From assembly GCF_027942865.1 (NCBI RefSeq), contig NC_134513.1:36015429-36079428 (forward strand): a DNA stretch of 64,000 nucleotides, given 5' to 3'. Of this stretch, positions 44,101 through 57,452 are shown piece after piece. The stretch is from Odontesthes bonariensis. Its lineage: Eukaryota; Chordata; Actinopteri; Atheriniformes; Atherinopsidae. A program made the translations under genes and the position numbers. The notes beneath the pieces are model-generated. The model ran no database searches, had not been told where the DNA came from, and worked only from the letters and a program-made list of their open reading frames with translations. Position 1 is the stretch's first letter. The number at the start of each line of letters is the position of its first letter.

Positions 44101-47100
44101 AGTGTCAGACGTGTCAGTGTCAGTGTCAGACGTGTCAGTGTCAGACGTGGCATGTCAGTGTCAGACGTGTCAGTGTCAGTGTTAGATGTGGCGTGTCAGT
44201 GTCAGACGTGGCTTGTCAGTGTCAGACGTGTCAGTGTCAGACGTGGCGTGTCAGTGTCAGACGTGGCGTGTCAGTGTCAGACGTGGCGTGTCAGTATCAG
44301 ACGTGGCGTGTCAGTGTCAGACGTGTCAGTGTCAGACGTGTCAGTGTCAGACGTGTCAGTGTCAGACGTGTCAGTGTCAGACGTGTCAGTGTCAGACGTG
44401 TCAGTGTCAGTGTCAGATGTGGCGTGTCAGTGTCAGACGTGGCGTGTCAGTGTCAGACGTGGCGTGTCAGTGTCAGACGTGGCGTGTTAGACGTGGCGTG
44501 TCAGTGTCAGACGTGGCGTGTCAGTGTTAGACGTGGCGTGTCAGTGTCAGATGTGGCGTGTCAGTGTCAGACGTGGCGTGTCAGTGTCAGACGTGGCGTG
44601 TTAGACGTGGCGTGTCAGTGTCAGACGTGGCGTGTCAGTGTTAGACGTGGCGTGTCAGTGTTAGACGTGGCGTGTCAGTGTTAGACGTGGCGTGTTAGAC
44701 GTGGCGTGTCAGACGTGGCGTGTCAGTGTTAGACGTGGCGTGTCAGTGTTAGACGTGGCGTGTCAGTGTTAGACGTGGCGTGTCAGTGTCAGACGTGGCG
44801 TGTCAATGTTAGACGTGGCGTGTCAGTGTTAGACGTGGCGTGTCAGACGTGGCGTGTCAGTGTCAGACGTGGCGTGTCAGTGTCAGACGTGGCGTGTTAG
44901 ACGTGGCGTGTCAGTGTCAGACGTGGCGTGTTAGACGTGGCGTGTCAGTGTCAGACGTGGCGTGTCAGTGTTAGACGTGGCGTGTTAGACGTGGCGTGTC
45001 AGACGTGGCGTGTCAGTGTTAGACGTGGCGTGTCAGTGTTAGACGTGGCGTGTCAGTGTTAGACGTGGCGTGTTAGACGTGGCGTGTCAGTGTTAGACGT
45101 GGCGTGTTAGACGTGGCGTGTCAGACGTGGCGTGTCAGACGTGGCGTGTCAGTGTTAGACGTGGCGTGTCAGTGTTAGACGTGGCGTGTCAGTGTTAGAC
45201 GTGGCGTGTCAGTGTCAGACGTGGCGTGTCAGACGTGGCGTGTCAGTGTCAGACGTGGCGTGTCAGTGTCAGACGTGGCGTGTCAGTGTCAGACGTGGCG
45301 TGTCCGTGTTAGACGTGGCGTGTCCGTGTTAGACGTGGCGTGTCAGTGTCAGACGTGGCGTGTCAGTGTTAGACGTGGCGTGTTAGACGTGGCGTGTCAG
45401 ACGTGGCGTGTCAGTGTTAGACGTGGCGTGTCAGTGTCAGACGTGGCGTGTCAGTGTCAGACGTGGCGTGTCAGTGTCAGACGTGGCGTGTTAGCGTTGG
45501 CGTGTCAGACGTAGCATGTTAGCGGTGGCGTGTCAGACGTAGCGTGTTAGCGGTGGCGTGTCAGACGTAGCGTGTTAGCGGTGGCGTGTCAGACGTAGCG
45601 TGTTAGCGGTGGCGTGTCAGACGTAGCGTGTTAGCGGTGGCGTGTCAGCCGTAGCGTGTTGTGTCGGACGTGGCGTGTCGTGTCGGACGTGGCGTGTCGT
45701 GTGTGGCGTGTCGTGTCGGACGTGGCGTGTCAGTGTTAGCGGTGGCGTGTCAGACGTAGCGCGTTGTGTCGGATGTGGCGTGTCGTGTCAGACGTGGCGT
45801 GTCGTGTCAGACGTGGCGTGTCAGTGTCAGACGTGGCGTGTCAGTGTCAGACGTGGCGTGTCAGTGTCAGACGTGGCGTGTTAGACGTGGCGTGTCAGAC
45901 GTGGCGTGTCAGTGTCAGACGTGGCGTGTCAGTGTCAGACGTGGCGTGTTAGCGTTGGCGTGTTAGCGGTGGCGTGTCAGACGTAGCGTGTTAGCGGTGG
46001 CGTGTCAGACGTAGCGTGTTGTGTCGGACGTGGCGTGTCGTGTGTGGCGTGTCGTGTCGTGTGTGGCGTGTCGTGTCGGACGTGGCGTGTCAGTGTTAGC
46101 GGTGGCGTGTCAGACGTAGCGCGTTGTGTCGGATGTGGCGTGTCGTGTCGGACGTGGCGTGTCAGTGTTAGACGTGGCGTGTCAGTGTTAGACGTGTCAG
46201 TGTCAGACGTGGCGTGTCAGTGTCAGACGTGGCGTGTCAGACGTAGCGTGTTAGCGGTGGCGTGTCAGACGTAGCGTGTTAGCGGTGGCGTGTCAGACGT
46301 AGCGTGTTAGCGGTGGCGTGTCAGACGTAGCGTGTTAGCGGTGGCGTGTCAGACGTAGCGTGTTAGCGGTGGCGTGTCAGACGTAGCGTGTTAGCGGTGG
46401 CGTGTCAGACGTAGCGTTTTATGTCGGACGTGGCGTGTCGTGTCGGACGTGGCGTGTCGTGTCGGACGTGGCGTGTCAGTGTCAGACGTGGCGTGTCGTG
46501 TCGGACGTGGCGTGTCGTGTCGGACGTAGCTGTCTGCGCGCCTCACCTTGAACTTGGCGGTGATCTGGCTGATGAGCGGGATGAACTCCTGCAGGTCTTT
46601 GGCCTCGCAGTCCTTCAGCATGTGCTCGGAGGCGGCGGGGATAAAGGGCAGCACCTCCTCCTCCAGGCAGATGATCATCCTGTGCAGGAAGGAGCGCACC
46701 GAGCTGCGCAGCACCCCCCGCTGGACGGGGCAGCTCAGCGCCGGCAGGAAGGCGTGCAGACAGTCCCGGTAGACCTCGGTGCAGCCGCACTGCTTCACCG
46801 TCTGCTTGTTGCTGAACGCCTTGCTGGTCCGGCTGCAGAGGAGATGGGTCAGAGGTCAGCAGAACGCCGACAAAATCTTCAAACCACACCTGGAAGCGCG
46901 CGGTGACACCAGACGACAGAATTACACGGCGGCGGCGGCCCGCTGACGAGCCTCACCTGGCGAAGCCGACGGCGTGGCTCAGACAGTCGGCGAGGGAGGC
47001 CTGGCGCTCCTCGTCCGTCTCCTGCAGCAGTTTGGCAAGCAGCAGGCGGAAGGCGTCCATCAGCGGCGCCAGCAGACTCCTCATCAGCGCCTGCTTCCTC

Positions 47101-50100
47101 TCCACCGGACTCTCTCCGTTCACAATCAGCACGCCGGCCGCCTCGAACATGAAGAGCTGGTCGTCACTGGTCAGCAGCGCCAGGAAGCCGTTTTCCTGCA
47201 CAGGGAGAAGGTGGACGTGGAAAAGCGGGGACTCGGAAGAGAACGGAAGAGAAAGTGGCGAGGACAGGTACTCACGGGAGGAGCCAGCTCCAGCAGGTCC
47301 TGGATCCTGGTCAGGATGTCCTCAATGAAGGTGGTCATGTGTTTACTGTCAACAGAGAGCAGGTGAACAAGTGAACGGGTGAACAGGTGAACGGGTGAAC
47401 AGGTGAACGGGTGAACAGGTGAACGGGTGAACAGGTGAATGGGTGAGTCACACGGTCAGCGCCCTGCGCTGCCTGAGGCGGAGCGGTGCACTCACTGCAG
47501 GGTCTTGATGAACCTGGAGAACAGGTACGCCACTCGGCTGCGGACCTTCGGGCTGCTGTGCCTCAGCCCCCTCTGGTCCAGAAACGCCATCTGACATCAG
47601 ACAGAACGGCATCAGAAAAAGAGCTCAAAGGCACACCGGCGTGGGCGCTTCCTCCAGCAGACTCACCAGGACGTTGGGAATGTGCTGCGGCTCCACGATG
47701 AAGAACTTATCGTACCGGACGACGGTTTCGAAGAACTCCAGAGCGACCGAGCTGTGCTGGTAGCTGCTGACGCCGCAGGACACCAGCTGAGGGTCAAAGC
47801 AGAAACACTGATCAGCGCACGGCGCCTCATCCCGCCACAGGAGACGGCGAGGCACGCCACTGACCGTCCTCATCATGTCCTGCAGGGCGCTCGTCTTCGC
47901 CGTGTCTCCGGAGAAATGGGCGCCGTGAGACGCCGGCAGAGCCTCGCCCAGCATGTACAGCAGCCTGATGGCCACCTCCACCTCCATGAAGGGAACCGTC
48001 TGCCAGTTCCTGAGAACAAACACGCATAAGAAGCTGCGAGCTCATCAGCATCCGCCGCGCCTGTTAACCCTGATGTCTGACCACAGAAGCGGCGGTGGCT
48101 GATGACCCTGCTGATGACCCTGCTGACAAGCTTTCAGACAGCAGGAACCAACAGTGAGACGTGCGCTGCACAGACAGACTCATCCATCTTACTGCATGGT
48201 GTTGGTGAAGACTCGGCGGACGGCCTCCAGCAGCAGCTCAGGGGACACCTGAGCCAGCCGGTCCAGCAGCATCTTCATCTGCTTCCTGTACTCCACGAAC
48301 ATGGCCTCGTCCTCGCCCTGACACACAGACACAGCGTCAGCTCCCCCGCCGCTCAGGCGCCGCGGACTCAGCCGACGGGACGGAAACTCACCTCGTTTTC
48401 AAAGTTGTACTCGTCATCATACGTCAGCTTCTTCATGACAGCGAGCATGATGGCCTGCGGGCAGAAGAAGGCGGGATTCAAACAGTGTTTCTGCCCGCAG
48501 AGCGGAGCCAGAAGGAGGCGGAGCCAGAAGGAGGCAGAGCCAGAGGGCGGCGTCGCAGAGGGACTCACCTCGATGTTGGCCTTCTGCTGCTCGCTCAGCT
48601 GGGGCAGCTGTTTCAGCACCTGCAGGTACTCGTAGCAGAAGCCCACGATGTTGGCGGAGATGTCGTCGTCCTCGTGCACCAGCAGCTGCAGGAGCAGCGG
48701 CACCTTGGCCTCCACCGCCTGCAGCGACTCCGCCGTCTCCTTCAGGTTTCCCGATTTGGCCAGCTTGGTCCAGCTCAGCACCAGACTCTGACCCATCCCG
48801 TTCACCAGACGGGAGAACTTGGCCAGGAAGTCCACATCCTCCTCCTGCCAGAGGAGGAGAAGAAGAAGAAGAAGACATTGAGGGGGAGCATGTGACCTGT
48901 GAGCACGCAGCAGCTGAAGCGGCTTGACTCAGAATAAGGCATCTAAGCAGGAAAAGGACAGTCAGGAGGAAACGCGCCCTCGTGGAGGAGCCCTTCCTGT
49001 AACCTGACACTCTGCTGAGCTAACTTGCTCTTCTCGGCCTGCTTTGGTTGGGCTGCTCAGGGCTTTTCGCTCAGAGCTAACAGGCTGCAGCGGGACGCTC
49101 ACCTGCTCCACGTTGAAGAAGCCTGCAGACTGCAGCACCCGGCACAGAGACTCCACCAGCTTGGTTTTATCCACAGGGTCCATTCCTTTGTTGACTATTT
49201 CAAACAGGCAGTCGCAGGCCTCCTCTCTGAGCTCCTCCATGGACATCTGACCCAGCAGGAGGTTGACAAACCTGAAACACACCACACACACGCCTGAACA
49301 TCCGTGGCTCACAGAATGAGGAGAGAGGCAGAGGGCAGCTCACTGACCGGTCGTTGGCGATGAGGTTCAGGTCGATCCAGGACACGTAGGCCCCCACCAC
49401 CTCCAGGCACTGACAGGTGAGCTCCGGGTGGGACCGCTGGTACGTCTGCAGGATCTGGAACCAGGACTCCACCAGGCTGGGGATGCAGTGCTCCCGCATG
49501 CCGTCTTTGATCAGAGTGTTTCTGCGGGTCTCCTGAAACACATTCAGGGAGAGTTTCACCGGCTCAGCAGCTTTCTCTGAGCTGTGCGGTGAAGATCTGA
49601 TCGAGTTTGACTGTTAGATAAATGTAAGAGGTTTGGACTGAACTGGGTCCGGTTCTGCTCCTTAAAGGACTACCTTCGGACCGGCTGATGTGTGGAACTT
49701 TACAAGTGAAACAGGGTGTACTTTCTTTTCTGGAAAACAGCACAGAGAGCTCCCAGTGTTCCTCCAGGAAACATGTGGAGAAACAGCTGGATTCTGCTCG
49801 CACGCCTTACCTCGTGCGTGTGCAAGATGTCTCTGTCCACCACCTCGCCGTCGATGGCCATCAGCGTCCTCAGGTAGATGTCGACGCCGTGGGGGTTCAG
49901 ACCCACCAGGGACAGGATGTCGAAGAAGAACTTGGGCCACAGAGTCAGGTACTCCATGACAAAGGTGAGGGCGAACACCTGAGCTGCCTTGTTCCTGATG
50001 AAGGGCTTCTCAGGCTGAGTGTTCATCAGCTGCAGGCGGGAAGAAAGCCTCATCAGTGACAGAAAGAAGCCGAAAACTGGCAGAAAAAAGCAGAAAACTG

Positions 50101-53100
50101 GCAGAAAACTGACAGAAAGGAGCAGAAAACTGGAAGAAAGAAGCAGAAAACTGGCAGAAAGGAGCAGTAAACTGGCAGAAAAAAGCAGAAAACTGGCAGA
50201 AAACTGACAGAAAGGAGCAGAAAACTGGAAGAAAGAAGCAGAAAACTGGCAGAAAGGAGCAGTAAACTGGCAGAAAGGAGCAGAAAACTGGCAGAAAGGA
50301 GCATAAAACTGGCAGAAAGAAGCAGTAAACTGGCAGAAAGAAGCAGTAAACTGGCAGAAAGGAGCATAAAACTGGCAGAAAGAAGCAGTAAACTGGCAGA
50401 AAGAAGCAGTAAACTGGCAGAAAGGAGCAGTAAACTGGCAGAAAGGAGGATAAAACTGGCAGAAAGAAGCATAAAACTGGCAGAAAGAAGCAGTAAACTG
50501 GCAGAAAGAAGCAGTAAACTGGCAGAAAGAAGCAGTAAACTGGCAGAAAGGAGCAGAAAACTGGCAGAAAGAAGCATAAAACTGGCAGAAAGAAGCAGTA
50601 AACTGGCAGAAAGGAGCAGAAAACTGGCAGAAAGGAGCAGAAAACTGGCAGAAAGGAGCAGTAAACTGGCAGAAAGAAGCATAAAACTGGCAGAAAGAAG
50701 CAGTAAACTGGCAGAAAGAAGCAGTAAACTGGCAGAAAGGAGGATAAAACTGGCAGAAAGGAGCAGTAAACTGGCAGAAAGAAGCAGTAAACTGGCAGAA
50801 AGGAGCAGAAAACTGGCAGAAAGGAGCAGTAAACTGGCAGAAAGGAGCAGAAAACTGGCAGAAAGGAGCAGAAAACTGGCAGAAAGGAGCAGTAAACTGG
50901 CAGAAAGAAGCATAAAACTGGCAGAAAGAAGCAGTAAACTGGCAGAAAGAAGCAGTAAACTGGCAGAAAGGAGGATAAAACTGGCAGAAAGAAGCAGTAA
51001 ACTGGCAGAAAGAAGCAGTAAACTGGCAGAAAGAAGCAGTAAACTGGCAGAAAGGAGGATAAAACTGGCAGAAAGAAGCAGTAAACTGGCAGAAAGAAGC
51101 AGTAAACTGGCAGAAAGAAGCAGTAAACTGGCAGAAAGGAGGATAAAACTGGCAGAAAGAAGCATAAAACTGGCAGAAAGAAGCAGTAAACTGGCAGAAA
51201 GAAGCAGTAAACTGGCAGAAAGGAGGATAAAACTGGCAGAAAGAAGCAGTAAACTGGCAGAAAGAAGCAGTAAACTGGCAGAAAGAAGCAGTAAACTGGC
51301 AGAAAGGAGGATAAAACTGGCAGAAAGAAGCATAAAACTGGCAGAAAGAAGCAGTAAACTGGCAGAAAGGAGCAGAAAACTGGCAGAAAGAAGCAGAAAA
51401 CTGGCAGAAAGAAGCAGAAAACTGGCAGAAAGGATTATAAAACTGGCAGAAACCTTCATCTCTGCATCCCAGCGGGGATCTGAAATGATGGCTCTGTTTA
51501 TGGGACTTCAGAAACACATAAGCCGTATTCGGACTGTAGGAACCTTTGGCAGTTCTTATAACCTTTTAATCTACAGGGCCGTTTTTCCCCCCACAGTCGC
51601 ACATACAGGAACTAGGGACCATCTCCCTCAGTTCCTGGAACCATTTTAGCTCCTTCTCCGACGCTGGGTCTGTTCTGGGTTCTATAGGAACACATCTGAG
51701 TGTCGTAGATACTAACAGCACCCGCCACACCCCCCCAGGTAAAGGCCTGCTGTGGTGGGCAGGATGCAGTGGGAGGCCCAGGCAGTGGCCAACACCCACC
51801 AACCTCAGGAAACCCCATGCTGAGGACCCGGCACAGCGACTAAGGGCTGATTTATGGTCGCCTACAGAGAGCCCTCTCCGTCAACGGAGACCCTCCCGGA
51901 GACGCTCTCCATCGCTTGCGTACGTCGGCCAACATTCCTATCCCTATCTATCTAAAAGGGTTGTGATTGGTCGGCTATCATTTCCGGAATCACTTTTCCG
52001 GTTTAGCTCCTTCCTCTCAGAACAACACCGCCATTTCTGAAAGAGTTTACTGTGTGCCGGTCAACATTTGGTCAAAATTATTTGCATTTCAACATCAACA
52101 AGCTCCAACTCCAACAACAGTCTTTCTCTCTCGGTCGCAATCGTTCACTGTGAGGAGTGAAACGGAGCCGGAAGGTGAACAATCAATCAACCACTTTCAC
52201 CATAGACGTAAGAGACTGGGTCGTTTAACGTAGCAACACCTACTGATCGGAAGGTGAACTGCTTTGGTTATCCGACAGCCCGACGGAGAACTTCGAAAGG
52301 ACGGAGAAGCATACTGAGGCCTTAAGGGCTGTTGGGTAACAATGTTCTTCTGAGGTCCCTTTTAAACAGATCAGGTCCTGAAAGGATGCTTTTTAATGGC
52401 TGACGGAGCAGCTGGAGGACACGTACCTGACACTGCAGCCACTTCATCAGCGTCTCTCTGATGAGCTGCTGCTGGAGGGCACTCAGAGCAGCGTGTCTGC
52501 AACAGAACAGGAGAGAACGGGTGAGAGCAGAACGGGTGAGTACAGAACGGGTGAGAACAGAACAGGTGAGAACAGAACAGGTGAGAGCAGAACAGGTGAG
52601 AACAGAACAGGTGAGAACAGAACAGGTGAGAGCAGAACAGGTGAGAACAGAACAGGTGAGAGCAGAACAGGTGAGAACAGAACAGGTGAGAACAGAACAG
52701 GTGAGAGCAGAACAGGTGAGTACAGAACAGGTGAGAGCAGAACAGGTGAGTACAGAACAGGTGAGAACAGAACAGGTGAGAACAGAACAGGTGAGAGCAG
52801 AACAGGTGAGAACAGAACAGGTGAGAGCAGAACAGGTGAGAGCAGAACAGGTGAGAACAGAACAGGTGAGAACAGAACAGGTGAGAGCAGAACAGGTGAG
52901 TACAGAACAGAACAGGTGAGAACAGAACAGGTGAGAACAGAACAGGTGAGAACAGAACAGGTGAGAGCAGAACAGGTGAGAACAGAACAGGTGAGAACAG
53001 AACAGGTGAGAACAGAACAGAACAGGTGAGAGCAGAACAGGTGAGAACAGAACAGGTGAGAACAGAACAGGTGAGAGCAGAACGGGTGAGAGCGGAACGG

Positions 53101-56100
53101 GTGAGTACAGAACAGGTGAGTACAGAACAGAACAGGTGAGAACAGAACAGGTGAGAACAGAACAGGTGAGTACAGAACAGGTGAGAACAGAACAGAACAG
53201 GTGAGAACAGAACAGGTGAGAACAGAACAGGTGAGAGCAGAACAGGTGAGAGCAGAACAGGTGAGAACAGAACAGGTGAGAACAGAACAGGTGAGTACAG
53301 AACAGGTGAGAGCAGAACAGGTGAGTACAGAACAGGTGAGTACAGAACAGGTGAGAGCAGAACAGGTGAGAGCAGAACAGGTGAGAACAGAACAGGTGAG
53401 AACAGAACAGGTGAGAACAGAACAGGTGAGAGCAGAACAGGTGAGTACAGAACAGGTGAGAACAGAACAGGTGAGAGCAGAACAGGTGAGTACAGAACAG
53501 AACAGGTGAGAACAGAACAGGTGAGAACAGAACAGGTGAGAACAGAACAGGTGAGAACAGAACAGGTGAGAGCAGAACAGGTGAGAGCAGAACAGGTGAG
53601 AGCAGAACAGGTGAGAACAGAACAGGTGAGAGCAGAACAGGTGAGTACAGAACAGAACAGGTGAGAACAGAACAGGTGAGTACAGAACAGAACAGGTGAG
53701 AACAGAACAGGTGAGAACAGAACAGGTGAGAACAGAACAGGTGAGAGCAGAACAGAACAGGTGAGTACAGAACAGGTGAGAACAGAACAGGTGAGAACAG
53801 AACAGGTGAGAGCAGAACAGGTGAGAACAGAACAGGTGAGAACAGAACAGGTGAGAACAGAACAGGTGAGTACAGAACAGGTGAGTACAGAACAGGTGAG
53901 AACAGAACAGGTGAGAGCAGAACAGGTGAGAGCAGAACAGGTGAGTACAGAACAGAACAGGTGAGAACAGAACAGGTGAGAACAGAACAGAACAGGTGAG
54001 AACAGAACAGGTGAGAACAGAACAGGTGAGAGCAGAACAGAACAGGTGAGAGCAGAACAGGTGAGAACAGAACAGAACAGGTGAGAACAGAACAGGTGAG
54101 TACAGAACAGAACAGGTGAGAACAGAACAGGTGAGAACAGAACAGGTGAGAACAGAACAGAACAGGTGAGAACAGAACAGGTGAGTACAGAACAGAACAG
54201 GTGAGAACAGAACAGGTGAGTACAGAACAGAACAGGTGAGAACAGAACAGGTGAGTACAGAACAGGTGAGAACAGAACAGGTGAGAGCAGAACAGGTGAG
54301 TACAGAACAGGTGAGAACAGAACAGGTGAGAACAGAACAGGTGAGTACAGAACAGGTGAGAACAGAACAGGTGAGAGCAGAACAGGTGAGAGCAGAACAG
54401 GTGAGTACAGAACAGAACAGGTGAGAACAGAACAGGTGAGAACAGAACAGGTGAGAACAGAACAGGTGAGAGCAGAACAGGTGAGAGCAGAACAGGTGAG
54501 TACAGAACAGGTGAGAACAGAACAGGTGAGAACAGAACAGGTGAGAACAGAACAGGTGAGAGCAGAACAGGTGAGAGCAGAACAGGTGAGAACAGAACAG
54601 AACAGGTGAGAGCAGAACAGAACAGGTGAGAACAGAACAGGTGAGAACAGAACAGGTGAGAACAGAACAGGTGAGAGCAGAACAGGTGAGAACAGAACAG
54701 GTGAGAACAGAACAGGTGAGAGCAGAACAGGTGAGAGCAGAACAGGTGAGAACAGAACAGAACAGGTGAGTACAGAACAGAACAGGTGAGTACAGAACAG
54801 GTGAGAGCAGAACAGGTGAGAACAGAACAGAACAGGTGAGTACAGAACAGGTGAGAGCAGAACAGGTGAGAACAGAACAGGTGAGAACAGAACAGGTGAG
54901 AACAGAACAGAACAGGTGAGTACAGAACAGGTGAGAGCAGAACAGGTGAGAGCAGAACAGGTGAGAACAGAGCAGAACAGGTGAGAACAGAACAGGTGAG
55001 AACAGAACAGAACAGGTGAGAACAGAGCAGAACAGGTGAGAACAGAACAGGTGAGAACAGAACAGAACAGGTGAGAACAGAACAGGTGAGTACAGAACAG
55101 GTGAGAACAGAACAGGTGAGAGCAGAACAGGTGAGTACAGAACAGGTGAGAACAGAACAGGTGAGAACAGAACAGGTGAGTACAGAACAGGTGAGAACAG
55201 AACAGGTGAGAGCAGAACAGGTGAGAGCAGAACAGGTGAGTACAGAACAGAACAGGTGAGAACAGAACAGGTGAGAACAGAACAGGTGAGAGCAGAACAG
55301 GTGAGAGCAGAACAGGTGAGTACAGAACAGGTGAGAACAGAACAGGTGAGAACAGAACAGGTGAGAACAGAACAGGTGAGAACAGAACAGGTGAGAGCAG
55401 AACAGGTGAGAACAGAACAGAACAGGTGAGAGCAGAACAGAACAGGTGAGAACAGAACAGGTGAGAACAGAACAGGTGAGAGCAGAACAGGTGAGAACAG
55501 AACAGGTGAGAACAGAACAGGTGAGAACAGAACAGGTGAGAACAGAACAGGTGAGAGCAGAACAGGTGAGAGCAGAACAGGTGAGAACAGAACAGAACAG
55601 GTGAGTACAGAACAGAACAGGTGAGTACAGAACAGGTGAGAACAGAACAGAACAGGTGAGTACAGAACAGGTGAGAGCAGAACAGGTGAGAACAGAACAG
55701 GTGAGAACAGAACAGGTGAGAACAGAACAGGTGAGAACAGAACAGAACAGGTGAGTACAGAACAGGTGAGAGCAGAACAGGTGAGAGCAGAACAGGTGAG
55801 AACAGAGCAGAACAGGTGAGAACAGAACAGGTGAGAACAGAACAGGTGAGAACAGAACAGGTGAGAGCAGAACAGAACAGGTGAGTACAGAATAGGTGAG
55901 AACAGAACAGGTGAGAACAGAACAGGTGAGAGCAGAACAGGTGAGTACAGAACAGGTGAGAACAGAACAGGTGAGAACAGAACAGGTGAGAACAGAACAG
56001 GTGAGAGCAGAACAGGTGAGAGCAGAACAGGTGAGAACAGAACAGAACAGGTGAGAACAGAACAGGTGAGAACAGAACAGGTGAGAACAGAACAGGTGAG

Positions 56101-57361
56101 AGCAGAACAGGTGAGAGCAGAACAGGTGAGAACAGAACAGGTGAGAACAGAACAGGTGAGAACAGAACAGGTGAGTACAGAACAGGTGAGAGCAGAACAG
56201 GTGAGAACAGAACAGAACAGGTGAGAGCAGAACAGAACAGGTGAGAACAGAACAGGTGAGAACAGAACAGGTGAGAACAGAGCAGAACAGGTGAGAGCAG
56301 AACAGGTGAGAACAGAACAGAACAGGTGAGTACAGAACAGGTGAGAGCAGAACAGGTGAGAACAGAACAGGTGAGAACAGAGCAGAACAGGTGAGAACAG
56401 AACAGGTGAGAACAGAACAGGTGAGAACAGAACAGGTGAGAACAGAACAGAACAGGTGAGTACAGAACAGGTGAGAGCAGAACAGGTGAGAACAGAACAG
56501 GTGAGAACAGAGCAGAACAGGTGAGAACAGAACAGGTGAGAACAGAACAGGTGAGAGCAGAACAGGTGAGAGCAGAACAGGTGAGAACAGAACAGGTGAG
56601 AGCAGAACAGGTGAGTACAGAACAGGTGAGTACAGAACAGGTGAGTACAGAACAGGTGAGAGCAGAACAGGTGAGTACAGAACAGGTGAGTACAGAACAG
56701 GTGAGTACAGAACAGGTGAGTACAGAACAGGTGAGAACAGAACAGGTGAGAACAGAACAGGTGAGAGCAGAACAGGTGAGAACAGAACAGGTGAGAACAG
56801 AACAGGTGAGTACAGAACAGGTGAGTACAGAACAGGTGAGAACAGAACAGGTGAGAACAGAACAGGTGAGAACAGAACAGGTGAGAGCAGAACAGGTGAG
56901 AACAGAACAGGTGAGAGCAGAACAGGTGAGAGCAGAACAGGTGAGAGCAGAACAGGTGAGAACAGAACAGGTGAGAGCAGAACAGGTGAGAGCAGAACAG
57001 GTGAGAACAGAACAGGTAAGTACAGAACAGAACAGGTGAGAGCAGAACAGGTGAGAGCAGAACAGGTGAGAGCAGAACAGGTGAGAGCAGAACAGGTGAG
57101 AGCAGAACACAAAGCCTCCTCCTCTTCCTCACCTGAACTTGATCTGATGCTCCAGAACTTGGAAGCAGAAGAACTTCACGTGGTCGTCACTGCACCGATG
57201 AACAGATAAGAACACGTCAGATGGGAGTAAACCACAGCAGGAGGCCTCAGCTCCACCAGTTAATGTCACACTCACCTGTAGATTCCTTTAGCGAGGGCCT
57301 CGGCACACACCTCCCAGGCATCCTGGGACTCCTTCAGCTGTTCAAAGTAGGCCATAGCCTG

Positions 57362-57452
<91 letters not shown>

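Noticed and set aside
43769..46274. Several plus-strand frames of 80-269 codons (SVSDVACQ repeats)
   Set aside because: Artefacts of the minisatellite in XPOT intron 16.
49700..51517. 605-codon minus frame of FCQF repeats ending in exportin sequence
   Set aside because: The last part is genuine XPOT exon 5 (50029-49811); the repeat part is intron 4, separated by a good acceptor.
52322..57132. Three overlapping minus-strand open frames of 1,549-1,596 codons
   Set aside because: They come from the stop-free 15-bp repeat, which is open in every minus frame. XPOT exons 3 and 4 bracket the interval with matching phases, so it is intronic.
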